DNA of 64,000 nt from Thelephora terrestris (Eukaryota > Basidiomycota > Agaricomycetes > Thelephorales > Thelephoraceae): positions 2,542,001-2,606,000 of the forward strand of contig WIUZ02000003.1 in assembly GCA_015956445.1 (NCBI GenBank), in the 5' to 3' direction. This document shows positions 23,027 through 33,651 of this stretch, piece by piece; the first letter of the stretch is position 1, and the number at the start of each line of letters is the position of its first letter. Under the pieces are notes generated by a model that made no database searches, was not told the DNA's origin, and saw only the letters and a program-made list of their open reading frames with translations. The translations under genes and the position numbers were made by a program.

Positions 23027-23750
23027 CTAAAATCGAGCTTTGCCTGTAAGCGAGGGGCCACTGGGTGGTGAACATTTGGACTCAATCAACACATCCGCAT
23101 CATCTACAAACGGTGTCGGTAGCTTAATGAGATATTCGTGTTTGGTGGACGAGCAAAGGTTGACTATTACCCTGGCGAATTCCTCATAGTCAATCTGGCC
23201 ATCGCCGTCCAGATCAGCCTCGCGCACCATATCATAAACCTCCACATCGGTCAAATTCTCCCCTATATACGACGTAATAATCTGTGAAAAGCAATGGCCC
23301 ACAAAAATTAGAATGAGTACTCACCGAGGTTGCTCATGGCGTGCTTCAGCTCGGCCGCGCTGATATAACCGTTTCCGTCCTTATCAAAGACCTCGAAGGC
23401 CTCTTTGATTTCCTCCTCACTGACATCAGTAGGGTAAAACTTCCTAGCCATCGCGGTCAAAAACTCGGGGAAGTCTATGACGCCGTTCCCGTCTGCGTCG
23501 ACCTCTGCGATCATCTCTTGAAGTTCATTCTCTGTAGGGTCGTGGCCCTGAGAGTACGGTAGGCGGGATGGCCACGGCTGAATTTCGCGCGAGAATTACC
23601 TTGCTTGCAAGGTTTCTGTGACCCCCTAAATTATAAGCGCCGTGTCGCCGAAAATCTCAACATTTTGACGGTACGAATGCCGCTCAGTCGTCGGCGCATG
23701 AGCCGGCATTGTTTCGGCACAAACATACCCGGCTCGGGCTGTTCATTCCA

Positions 23751-24018
23751 GCGAGTTGCAAAACAATAGACGTGTTTTTGGGAAAACAGGATAGTTTTTT
23801 TTTGTTTACACCGTGACACATAAACAAAGGTTTCTGACCCCGAGGCCCACTGAACTGAGCGCTCTCCGTGGTTTGCCGTCCCACGGCACCATCCATCGAT
23901 ACCCGATTTTGATCCCCGTCAGATTTTGAATTCAAATATCTTTGTTTATATGTCACAGTGTAAACAAAAAAAAACAGTCCTGTTTTTTCAAAAACACGTC
24001 TATCGATTTGCAACTCGC
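23751..24018. repeat. Internal inverted repeat B
   Basis: Arms 23751-23830 and 23940-24018 are reverse complements at roughly 90% over 79-80 bp (both include GACGTGTTTTTG and TTGTTTACAC-type blocks), with a 109-bp loop. Transcribed, this would form a long hairpin. Confidence 0.85.
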
Positions 24019-24221
24019 TGTCAACCGGGTGGTTCCTAGCCTCAGGCTCGGCAACGCCAACGGTCGGTGTTATGTTTCTTTTTCACGCTTTCTAGGGCAA
24101 GTATTTGTGTTTTTGTGGCACATTTTGACTACTATTCGCCTTCACAACAGTCATACAGCTGGCCTACCACATCATTTTGGCAAGCAAGGTTTCGGCCGAC
24201 GCCAAGGCGGCATTTTTCTAG

Positions 24222-24711
24222 TTTCCTGTTAGGCGAATTCCAGGTCACGTGACCTGACCGGCCGCGGCTGCCGGCAAAGTCCATGGGACTTTCGGCCGAG
24301 CTCCCTTGCCTCCCTCACCCAATTTTTATAGCGGTATGCACCTTAACACAGTCAGTTGATTTGCCGCTTTACCCTAAAGCCTCTATATTCGTGGAATAGA
24401 GCTCTCCTCTCTCGAAAATTGCCTTGGCGCCTGGTGGCAAAATTGATCGGACTTCAAATATTGCGGCTGCAAAATTCAAGGTCCGATCGGTGGCAGCCGT
24501 AACGGGCCGCGACCCGGCAACCCAGGATAAGTTATCTGGAAACGGGACGCAAGTTCGAGGAACCCATGAAATGATCAAAGTACAAAGCTTTAGTGTTGAG
24601 CTACCATAAAATTGGGTGAGGGAGGCCGGGGAGCTCGGCCGAAAGTCCCTGGACTTTGCCGGCAGCCGCGGCCGGTCAGGTCACGTGACCTGGAATTCGC
24701 CTAACAGGAAA
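24222..24711. repeat. Internal inverted repeat C (MITE-like, ~106-bp arms)
   Basis: Arms 24222-24328 and 24606-24711 are near-perfect reverse complements, starting TTTCCTGTTAGGCGAATTCC and holding CAGGTCACGTGACCTG, itself a palindrome. The 277-bp centre is unrelated. The right arm runs directly into the outer terminal repeat. Confidence 0.85.
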
Positions 24712-25197
24712 TTCTCGCGCGAAATTCAGCCGTGGCCATCCCGCCTACCGTACTGAGAGCGCATGACGGTGCCAAGCTCCCTGGCGTTAATCACGCCGTC
24801 TCCATCTACCCCACAATTAAACATCAGGGTTTCAAGCACAGCGATACGTTACGAAGTGATGTCCAACCTTGATCGAATAAAGAGAACGCGTACTTGCTTT
24901 CTGGGGTAAATAATTTAACATCGACTTTTCTGGTTAAAGGGTTAGCCACATACCTGCAACCTGTTCTGTGTAGTCAAGCAAATTGATTGGGATCAGGTTG
25001 CCCAAGGATGCAGCTTGCAGGGCCACGGTCAGGAACAGGGTTGAAGCGTACCTTCAGTCTGCAGGGAACAACAAAAAGGATTATGATCGATCGGTCAATG
25101 TTTTTGTAAATCATAAAATGTGGGCGCAAGGGAATGGTGGGGGTGGGGTTCGAAGGCAAGGTATTCTTACCAATCGGTCAGCGCACGAACCAACCAT

Positions 25198-25704
25198 CGA
25201 GTTCAGAGGTTGTGGTAGGTGTTGTGGGGAAGGTGTAACCCAACTATCGATTTTATGCAGGAAACAGCGCCAACTGCCCAGTTTATACCTTGTGGCCATG
25301 GGGGCCATCATCTCACAGCCATCCAACTGTGTTCGGTAAGGGCAAAATGCATTCCCTTCAAGCTTAGTTTGCGGTTATGTAATTAAGGCCCAAGCAACGC
25401 ACAGGGCACATTGTTGACAGCGTTTATCTCGCAAGAAACACACCCACCACACTCGACATTGACGGAGATGTAAGATAGGGAGAGCGAAGAGAATGAATAC
25501 ACGATGGGTACGTAGAGGAGTAACCGTAAAACGGAAAAATATTGACGGGGAGTAGGAGTAAGAGTAGACAACAGGATGATGAACCTTGGATCGATGCGCA
25601 CACGGGAATTGACAACAACGACAACGAGGTCTACAATGAGTGGCCAGCCCCGCAAGAAATAAGAGTCACAGAGGGAATTGGTCAATTGAGAGGGACAGAA
25701 AGAT
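25198..25704. other. Intergenic, shared 5'/3' flank
   Basis: Holds the promoter of the calmodulin-like gene (a minus-strand TATAAAC at about 25280) and the 3' end of YPT1. No other gene is supported. Confidence 0.4.
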
Positions 25705-26679
25705 TTAGCAGCATCCACCGGACGAGGACTGTTGGACGTTCTGACCAGGGGTGATCGTCGTGGATTTGGCAGCCCCCAAACCAGTCGCCGAAGATCCCAT
25801 CCTATTACGCGGAAAGTGAGCTGCATTTCGAAACAAGGGTTTAAAAAGTTCGGGCGTACCGATCCTTGATCTGCTTGGCCATTGTCAAGAAAGCCTGCTC
25901 AACATTGGTAGCGTTCTTCGCTGAGGTCTCGAGGAAAGGGATGCTCAATTGATCGGCGAATTCCTGGATCCGATATCAGTCCCGGTCCACATCCGTGACA
26001 CGACCCTACGAACCTTTGCAACGCTGTACTCGACGACCTTCTTGTTGGTCAAATCAGATTTGTTGCCAACGAGGAGCTTGTCTACACCTTCGGAGGCGTA
26101 GCGGTCAATTTCTTGGAGCCATTGCTTCACGTTGGAGAAAGTATCTGTGTGGGGTCAGACGGATACGGTCGCCATGATATGTTATCGCGTACCGCTGTCG
26201 GTAACATCGTACACTACGATGATACCGTGGGCACCACGGTAGTAAGAGGACGTGATGGTCCTGAATCTTTCCTGTCCTAGGGCGGGCGTCACCTTCCATT
26301 TGCATCATTCAATCGTTAATTCATTACCTGCGGTGTCCCACTGATGATGGGATTAGGAGAAGGAAGTAAGAAACCTTGGGCGGTAGGGTGGAAGAACGCG
26401 AGGGGCCTACTCACAATTTGGAGCTTGACCGTCTTTCCCTCCAACTCGATAGTCCTAATCTTGAAATCGACACCAATGGTAGAGATGTAACTCTCCGTGT
26501 AGGTGTCGTCAGCGAATCGAAGGAGCAAGCAAGACTATTTTGAGAAGTTCAGCGAGTGTTTTTAATAAAAGTCGACGTGAGAGCGACTATCGCTTGCAGG
26601 GGAGGGCGCGTACCTTTCCGACGCCTGAGTCGCCGATGAGGAGGAGCTTAAAGAGGTAGTCGTATTCGCCGGTGTGCAT
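25705..26679 (-). CDS. YPT1: Rab GTPase Ypt1/Rab1 (204 aa)
   Basis: Small GTPase controlling ER-to-Golgi transport and autophagy initiation. Seven exons on the minus strand join in phase: 26679-26614, 26534-26415, 26340-26328 (13 nt), 26276-26193, 26144-26014, 25963-25860, 25801-25705. All GTP-binding motifs are present: GDSGVGK (G1), TIGVDF with the switch-I Thr (G2), WDTAGQE (G3), NKSD (G4) and ETSAK (G5), plus Rab family [14 protein letters not shown]. It ends in GGCC, a double-geranylgeranylation signal. The length matches Ypt1. It is divergent from the aspartic protease gene about 0.5 kb away. Confidence 0.97.
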
Positions 26680-27183
26680 GGTCGCTTGGGTGGGATAAGC
26701 GAGGGTTGAGAGGAAGGGGCGGAAGAGTGGAGAGGAGCGTGTGTGGTGACTGGCGGTGGCGGGCACTTACGACTGCGCCCCGAGGGCCCCGTTTCGTCAC
26801 GCTAGTCACGTCACCGCCACCATCTGAGAACAGCTTCGAGCATCTCGAGTCATCCAGCAGATACCTTTGCACCCTCCGAGTGCAAAATCGACTCTTTCAG
26901 TCTATCTGGCCAGCCTCACCGGCAGGGAATGACTCCCTTACAGTCACTTGGTCACTTGCGATGTAAAGCAGCGGCTGGATCCTGTCAAGATTGTCTGCCA
27001 TCTTTCGCGCTCCATACTCCTCCAGCTCTGGCCTATCACCCAGAACCAACGGATAAATGAACACTTTATTCAATCTAAGGAGATCCTTGGATATCCAATG
27101 AATATCGGATTCGGATTTGAAGTTGAACCGCAGGATCGGCTCAACTATGTTCAACTTTTCTCTCCCCAACTCTCCTCGTTTCG
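26680..27183. other. Divergent promoter region
   Basis: About 500 bp between YPT1 and the aspartic protease start. It may hold a signal-peptide exon of the protease that I could not identify. Confidence 0.35.
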
Positions 27184-28902
27184 ATGCCCACATCCAGCTT
27201 CAAACTCCCTTTATCTCGGATTAACCTCCATGCCCCGCCAAAAAAGATAGGAAACGATACGCTCTCTTCGAAGTTCGCGATTGCGAATCATTACAACTTG
27301 TGCGTCACTCAACTTGCGTTGTTTATGGATTTTTGAGCTGAGGTCAACTTGGTGGATAGCGCGTACCTCGCACCAGTAAAGTTCGGATTGGCGCCAACAT
27401 GCCTATTTGATGGTGTGTTAACCAACCGTTTAGTGTAGGTGGCCAAACGTTCATGGTTATCCTCGACACTGGGTCTACGGATTTGGTGCGGAGTTCTCTG
27501 TTCTCTCCCCCCAGATACGGCTGACAATACACCGTCATCATCACAGTGGGTAGTCTCTTCAAAATGCATCGAGGATGATTGCAAGCGTGTCCCATCCTAC
27601 AACGAAACCTCGTCTTTGTCCAGAACCGACAAGCCGTTTCAACTGAACTACCTGATGGGCTCCGTCACGGGCGAGATTGCGTTCGAAACTATCGTGTTAG
27701 GGAACTATCGCATCTCATCGCAAGTGTTCGGTGAGCTTTGATCCTCACTCTAACAGGGATCAATCAAATGCGAACATGTCCACAGCACTAGCGAATCGGA
27801 CCGTCGGTCTCTACCTTTCCGACACGGGTCACAGTGGAATTTTGGGCCTCGCATTCGACTCTCAAGCGTCCATCGAGCTAAATACTGGTCAACCCCTGCT
27901 CAAAAGTCTAGCCATTCATCTCCCGGAAGACTCTCGTTACTTCGCTATCGGACTCTCTCGCTCCAACTCCGGCTCCTCTTTTACCATTGGCGAATTAGAT
28001 CCAGAATACGCAAACTTTACGGAGGAGTTCACATGGAGCAACGTGTATGTCAACCCAGGGCAGGGTCAAACGTATGATTTTTGGAAGATTCCGCTGAAAG
28101 GAATAAGCATTAACGAGACGTTTCTCGAGCGCCTGACGGAATCTAAGGTCGTCGATTCACCCACGCCTGTTGCGGTCTTGGACACGGGAACGACGCTCAT
28201 GCTAGGTCCCGCGATAGACGTGCAGTACTTTTGGAATACCGTTGGCGGGTCCAGACAGAACAGCGATGGGCAGTGGCAGGTGTTGTGCAATCGTGGAGTA
28301 GTGGTCAAGGTTACCCTCGGTGGGGATGGAACCGAATCGGAGTATGTCATGCATCCGGGCGATGTGAATTGGATGGACGGTGGGAAGGAGGAGGATGGGG
28401 GTGATGAGTGGTGTATCGGTGGCATACAGGCGAACGATCACGTAAGTCCCTCATGCGTGTCCAACCACAAGCTGTCTCGACTGGATCTTTCATAGGTGAA
28501 TTCTGGCGACTGGCTGCTGGGTGACATCTTCCTACGAGTTAGTCTCGGTTGCTTCGAAGACGTATACACTAACAAATGACTACACAGAGCGTTTACACAG
28601 TGCACAAGCTCGAAACCCCCGCCTCACCACCGCAGCTAGGACTCTTATCGACCGTGGATATTGAACAAGCCCTTGGTGACTTTTGGGCAGAACGCGGGTA
28701 CGACAACACCACGATCGGGGTGGCCCTCGTCGAGAAGGTGAAAACGAAACCCACCTCGAAGGACGGGATGGTGTACGGGATTTCTGTGGTTTTGGGTTTC
28801 GTCGTTGGGTTCATAGTAACCGTGGCAAGCTTGTGGTTCAGGTCGAGGAGATCGCATGAGGCAAATGGCACGAGGTCGAGGGTCGGTTATAGGAGACACT
28901 AG
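27184..28902 (+). CDS. Membrane-anchored pepsin-like aspartic protease (A1)
   Basis: Secretory aspartyl endopeptidase. Confident exons are 27439-27485, 27547-27730, 27786-28441, 28496-28537 and 28588-28902. They hold both catalytic motifs (ILDTGSTDLW and AVLDTGTTLM), the GILGLAF segment, the GDWLLGDIFLR block and a C-terminal transmembrane helix (VVLGFVVGFIVTVASLW) with a short basic tail. Upstream, 27184-27303 (LPLSRINLHA, propeptide-like) and ~27343-27390 (AYLAPVKFGL) belong to the same protein, but the junction into 27439 lacks a good GT donor and the signal peptide is not located, so the 5' end is provisional. A damaged 5' region is possible. The C-terminal anchor suggests action at the cell surface or vacuole. 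Confidence 0.8.
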
Positions 28903-29076
28903 AGCATTATGCCAGAACGAATGCACTGGGTCCAAGTCACGGTAAAACTGTCAAGAAACGTACAATACTAACTACAATACATTTCTAAAAAGCAAAGTGC
29001 ATGGTACATCGATCCGCGAGGCATCGTGAATAGTGTCCGGTGCGGCTGTCGTGTATGAGAGCAAGAAACGTATAGG

Positions 29077-29824
29077 CTACTTGTTGGGAGGACGCCCTTC
29101 TGGCAGAGCGGGAGGATAAGCTGGGTTATACCCCGGCTGGAATTGGCCGGGAGCGGGTCCCTGTTGCCACTGTCCAGGACTCGGATGTGGACTTTGTTGC
29201 CATTGTCCAGGAGGTGGGCCCTGCAGCCCGGGGAAAGGCGGCTCCCACCTGAGCATGCATAGGTGATTAGACTTCAGAGGGGGTCCGGAAGAATGTGACG
29301 ACGCACCCTTGTTGAATAGGTACCATCCAGTGACAAATTCCGCATGCCCACACACGTTTCGAACTCAATGGGAAGATAGGCACACAAAACAACTCGAACG
29401 TGGTCTTCTTTTTTGCTGAGACGACGGCAGCTATAGAGAGCGCCCATATCAGCATACAATGTTTACGGGTGGATACAGCAATTGTAGGGCCGAAGTTTGC
29501 GACGAGGGTTCGCGATCTCATCTCGCGCAGGTAGAAAGAATGCCTCTCGAGCGAAAGGGTTGTCACATACCGTTGTGGCATCTAGGGCATACCCTCGGCA
29601 TCTGCCCATCGTCCTGTTTGATACTCTGGCCGAAACCGACTGCAAATGACCGTCCGTCGTCAGCACGCGAACTGAAATTCGGACCAGCGCGCGAGATCTG
29701 CACCGGGTGCTGCGGATCAAAGAGGACACATACAGATGATAGGAAGACAAACTGTAGGGGAAAAGGCGTCAGGGGTGAGTTTCAGCGAGGATGAGCAACT
29801 GAAGGAAAGCTCACAAAAATCCAT
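29077..29824 (-). CDS. Small zinc-ribbon protein with Pro/Gln-rich tail (130 aa)
   Basis: Five exons join in phase: 29824-29815 (10 nt), 29751-29734 (18 nt), 29639-29571, 29430-29307, 29248-29077. The product starts MDFFCLPIIFGF, then CPRCHNA ... FELFCVPIFPLS ... CGICHWMVPIQQG, a four-cysteine zinc ribbon of the zinc-ribbon_15 type, followed by repeats of PGQWQQ and a GYNPAYPP tail. Similar short proteins are widespread in basidiomycetes. The hydrophobic aromatic segments suggest membrane association. Biochemical role is unknown. Confidence 0.85.
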
Positions 29825-31963
29825 CGTGGTGGTAGCGCGGAGTTATTCGTTTGGTGGTCGCGGTCAAGAAGTGAGGATGGTGTCCCGGTCCGCCAGATCG
29901 CCTAAACGGCGGAAAAACTGTGGGGTCGGATAAAAGCGACTCTTCGCTTAATTTCTCGCGCCCTGGCCCTACGGATATTAGGGGGAAATTTGGAATCTGG
30001 GCTCGCCTGACCTATAGAACGCGTACAATTGGTGAACCTGAGCCTCTGAGTCCACTGGGCGCACGAGGTAACCATCTGATTTGCTGACTCACCGTATATG
30101 ACTGCCTGAATGAAGATGATCGGTCAGCATTGTGACGTCATTCTCCCGCACCCGTCCGATCAATAGTACGGCAAGCACCGAAGCTGCTTTGCGCGGGTTG
30201 TCGTAGGTTGTCGTTGTTTCATACCAGGTTTGTGCGTCTCACCCTTCGCCAACGAGAGATAGTCGGTCTGATTTTACGTTTGCAGGATTGTTCTATCTAC
30301 GCCAATCATTGTTCATGCTGCGCAGGTGCGGGGTTCGCCTCTGATTCATCACAACATCTTGGCCATTTCTTGAAGCACAGTCCCCTCGGAGAAAGCGAAA
30401 CCCCGAGCAGACTACCGATACCTGACCACCGTGCTAGGCAGGCATGAGCTCCACTCGAATTGTGATTCAATTCAACGCCGACCCCGCTCACGCGGATTGT
30501 CTGTGTCGTCGCGGCGGTAGCTTCTACTGGAGGGAAATTAGCAAACCCTCGGTTTTGCCCCACCATTTTTCGCCTTCCCAATACAACGCTGCGGAGCTTT
30601 ACTAGCTTTACAAGCTTTACGGACGTACTAATCTGCGTGTGTCACAGAAAAGTATCAACTTACTGTTGGTCCCCATTCACGCATCACGGTTCGGATCGCA
30701 GGCCTGAAGAACGACGTTGATCTCATCGCTTCAACTTCGTAGCAGATCGCGGGTACATTTAAAATGTCCTAAATCTGCCCTGTTGTCCTCGGATAAACTG
30801 GTCAGTAACTCTAGCAAATGGAATCCTACCTTGTTGTGCTCCGGGCACTGGAGTCTCCGCTTCGATTTTATTCATCGAAGCTCAATTTGAGTTTGCCGCG
30901 GGAAGATTCGGAAACTCCGTGGAAACAGCTCTGATGGACTGGATGTCCGTAGGTTGGTGTCGATCTGTATCAACTCAGACATCAGACCTGATCCTCTGCC
31001 TCAGTTCCCAATCGCAAAATTGTTCAACACTTCCGGACCCCAAGCATGACGGCATCCTTTGCTTCCGTTCTGCTTTCGAAGGGATATCGGTTTATACACC
31101 CAAAGGACCAGTCCCGGGAAGAAACCGGAGACTCCCATGTCTGCCTCCTCTGCTTATCTTCTAGCTGACATCGGAAACGTTATCTTTTGCGGAATCCGCG
31201 TCTCACCAGACTCCATGGTTCCAGAGTACCTTAATGTCGCTGAAGGAACGGCTTTGATGCGTTGTGGATACTTTTTTTGATTCAGAAGCCTTGGCTAACA
31301 AAAGTCCCCACCCGTTTCGTTGACAGTAGTTTCTCAGAGCTACTCTTGGCTCATTGTGGACTTCTTGAATTATAAGAGTCGACATTTTTGGCTCGTTTCG
31401 GTCTCTCGCGGAAATTATCTCCTACACGAGGGATGCAAGGGCCGAGGTGCGAGCTGTGCTGTGGTATGACCCCATTCCTTTCACGGAAGTGATCGAGAAC
31501 GTGATGACCCTGCCGGCGCTACCGACAACTGATAAAACCGGTGTGGGAAGATGAAGTCCTTTTGTGGACAGGGATGCTGATACTTGCTGACGCTTACATT
31601 CTTTCACTGTGCCCTCCGCAGCAGCGGATGTCGTACAACCTTCAGGTTTTCATCTGCCAAGCCCTTCTCGGCTAACCCAAAACAGCCAGTTGTGGAGCCT
31701 AGGGCTCGGATTCGCGCAGCTTTCAGCGCCAGCGGTCCTTGGAGTTGTTATCGAGGGTCGGACTCTACGAAAACCCCGAGCAACGCCAGCCAAGCGCACC
31801 GACCACTGTCCACTGAGGTTTGCCGAATTATCACCTCGGTCCCTTTCAGCATTTTTCACGTTCAAACAATTACTACGGTTACTATCAAGGGTGGACCCTG
31901 ATGGGGGCCGATCAATTTGCAATCAAGCTCGATCATGCCTGATGAAGGCAACCAGTAAGAGAG
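29825..31963. other. 2.1-kb region with no supported gene
   Basis: Short frames on both strands (for example 30306-30581 minus, 31609-31901 plus) show no domain, no spliced continuity and frequent stops. A CTTTAC-repeat patch lies near 30595-30620. It may contain a decayed gene or a non-coding RNA that cannot be seen from sequence alone. Confidence 0.35.
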
Positions 31964-31971
31964 TATATATT
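31964..31971 (+). promoter_or_regulatory. TATA box of the cytochrome b561 gene
   Basis: TATATATT about 65 bp upstream of the ATG at 32034, followed by a pyrimidine-rich leader. Confidence 0.45.
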
Positions 31972-32033
31972 CGACTCCCCGCCCTTGCCCTTTGTAACTA
32001 CCACCCCCCTTCTTGTATCCATCCTCCTTCGCC

Positions 32034-33651
32034 ATGCGGTTCCCTCCCCGGTTGGCTCTAACCGCCCTCCTCGCTACTTCCTACGTTTCCGCCCGTCACA
32101 TCGCTAGACAGTCCTCAACAGGAGACTCGAAATGTTTCCAGGTGCGATATCTATCGCCAACCTCACAACAGTAATTTCGGCTCATCTTTTGCCTAGTATA
32201 TGTGTGTCAACGCCACAGTCACAGGATCTGAGGTCGAATGTGAGTATATCATATCCTCGTGGTCCGTACAAGGTCTGATTGCGCGCTCTCCCCTTAGACG
32301 TCCTCTCCGGCACTGGGCAAAAAACCGTCGGTTGGATGGCCATGTATGTTATACTCGCCACTTGGGAAGCTTGATCTAGCCCCTCACATCGGGTTTTCAG
32401 CGGCTGGGGACGTCAAATGTCCGGAACCGAGATGGTCGTTGTCTGGCCAAACTCGGACGGTACCTTCACCTTGTCCCAGCGCACTGGGACTGGTCATGTC
32501 TTACCAACAGTCGACTCCAACCCTTCCCCTGTCGCCACAAAGCAGGATTCTGTGAGCGATGTACGGTCTGCCTTTCCTCGGTGGTCATGCTGGGTTTTGA
32601 CCAATATACTTTTTTCGTCATACAGGTGACAGGTTCCTCGCCATCGTTCGTGTTCACCGTGCCCGTGAGCGGAACTCTTGGAAGCGAATACATCATTTGG
32701 GCTTTCGGAGACACGAACCCTGGTTCAAGCTCTCCCAGCGCCAGTTTTACCCAACATCTGGATATGGGGGAGACCTCGCTCAACCTCGCCGGGTCCATCG
32801 GCACGGGCACCTCCGCTTCCAGTCCTTCATCTACTGGGGGGAGTGGAAGCACTAATAGTGGCGGATCTTCACTACCGTTGACTAAGACCGATAGAATGAT
32901 CATAGCCCACGGCATCCTCTGCGTCGTTGGGTTCCTGTTTCTCCTTCCCTTAGGATCTCTAGTGGCGCGGTATTTCAGGACCTCGACCAACACCTGGTTC
33001 AAGGCTCATCAAACCATTCAGTCGCTGCTCGCAGGTCCCATCATCGTCGTCGGCTGGTCTCTCGGAATTGCGGTCGTTGCCAGCGGCGGCGGTTCTCACT
33101 TCTACAACACTCACACGGTATGTTTGCGAGTTGAACGGAACTCTTCGTTGTGGTTATCCTGATTGTGACCCAGCGCCTTGGACTCGCGCTCTTCGTCCTC
33201 TACGTTATCCAAGTCCTTCTGGGCAACATCATCCACCGATTCAAGCCTAAATCTTCTCTCCGCCGTCGTCCAGCCCAAAACTACTTCCACGTGTTCCTTG
33301 GCATTGTTATCATTAGCGCATCTTTCTTTCAAGTCCATACTGGGTACAAGGACGAATTTCCTCTGTATACCGATCAGGGCCCCCTGCCTCATGCCGCCGA
33401 TATCATATTCTATGTTTGGGTTGTGGTGAGTCCTTGATTTCTCGGTCATGGGATACACCTACCGGTGGCTTGTGATCTTTTGAATGGTGGGGTGTTCTGA
33501 CCTGACAACGGTTTCTCTTAATTAGCTTATTCCTGTCTTGTACCTCGCTGGGCTTGCATTCCTTCCCAAGCAGTTTAGCCAGGAGGCTGACTCGAGACAA
33601 AAGCGGGCTGCTGCAAGTTACGAGATGAGAGGAGGTTATAGGGAATCTTGA
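32034..33651 (+). CDS. DOMON + cytochrome b561 membrane protein (405 aa)
   Basis: Seven exons join in phase: 32034-32141, 32197-32239, 32298-32343, 32401-32551, 32626-33117, 33174-33425, 33526-33651. The order is signal peptide (LALTALLATSYVSA), a DOMON/CDH-type cytochrome domain (GWMAIGWG, MSGTEMVVVW, YIIWAFGD), a Ser/Gly-rich linker, then four to five transmembrane helices of a b561 core with paired histidines (IIAHGILC, AHQTIQ, HVFLGI, FFQVHTGY). Such proteins pass electrons across a membrane, typically as ascorbate-linked ferric reductases; substrate here is inferred. The C-terminus is cytosolic and basic. Confidence 0.92.

Larger units (their letters stand above)
23555..24752. mobile_element. 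1,198-bp TIR element (composite MITE) in the calmodulin-like gene
   Basis: Termini are perfect 43-bp inverted repeats (23555-23597 and 24710-24752) starting TACGGTAGGCGGGATGGCC. The element is flanked by a direct repeat CTGAGAG at 23548-23554 and 24753-24759, a 7-bp target-site duplication. No transposase ORF is present, so it is non-autonomous. Inside are a segment bounded by ACCTTGCTTG/CAAGCAAGGT (23598-24190) and a segment with ~106-bp inverted termini (24222-24711), so it may be a nest of MITEs. A TA-dinucleotide target is also readable at the junctions but does not explain the 7-bp duplication. Superfamily not assigned. Confidence 0.9.
23027..25197 (-). pseudogene. Calmodulin-like EF-hand gene interrupted by a transposon
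   Basis: Minus-strand exons: 25197-25171, 25058-25052 (7 nt), 24965-24954 (12 nt), 24900-24868, 24805-24753, [insertion 24752-23555], 23547-23325, 23262-23027. Joined, they give MVGSCADRL, TEEQVAES, then four canonical EF-hand loops: [36 protein letters not shown] and [12 protein letters not shown], with the usual calmodulin linkers. Substitutions elsewhere and an extra C-terminal tail of ~40 residues after EEFARV suggest a paralogue rather than the essential calmodulin. A 1,198-bp element splits the EF1-EF2 linker after MRSQ; read-through meets an in-frame TGA eight codons into the element. The TSD places CTCTCAG just before the downstream exon, so a spliced rescue is conceivable. The frame is otherwise undamaged. 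Confidence 0.85.

Noticed and set aside
23553-24754. Tc1/mariner-type TA target duplication at the element ends
   Set aside because: TA is readable at both junctions, but the 7-bp CTGAGAG repeat outside it would then be unexplained; taking TA as part of the terminal repeat explains both.
25150-25165. GGTTCGA box suggesting a tRNA T-arm
   Set aside because: No acceptor, D- or anticodon stem can be formed around it.
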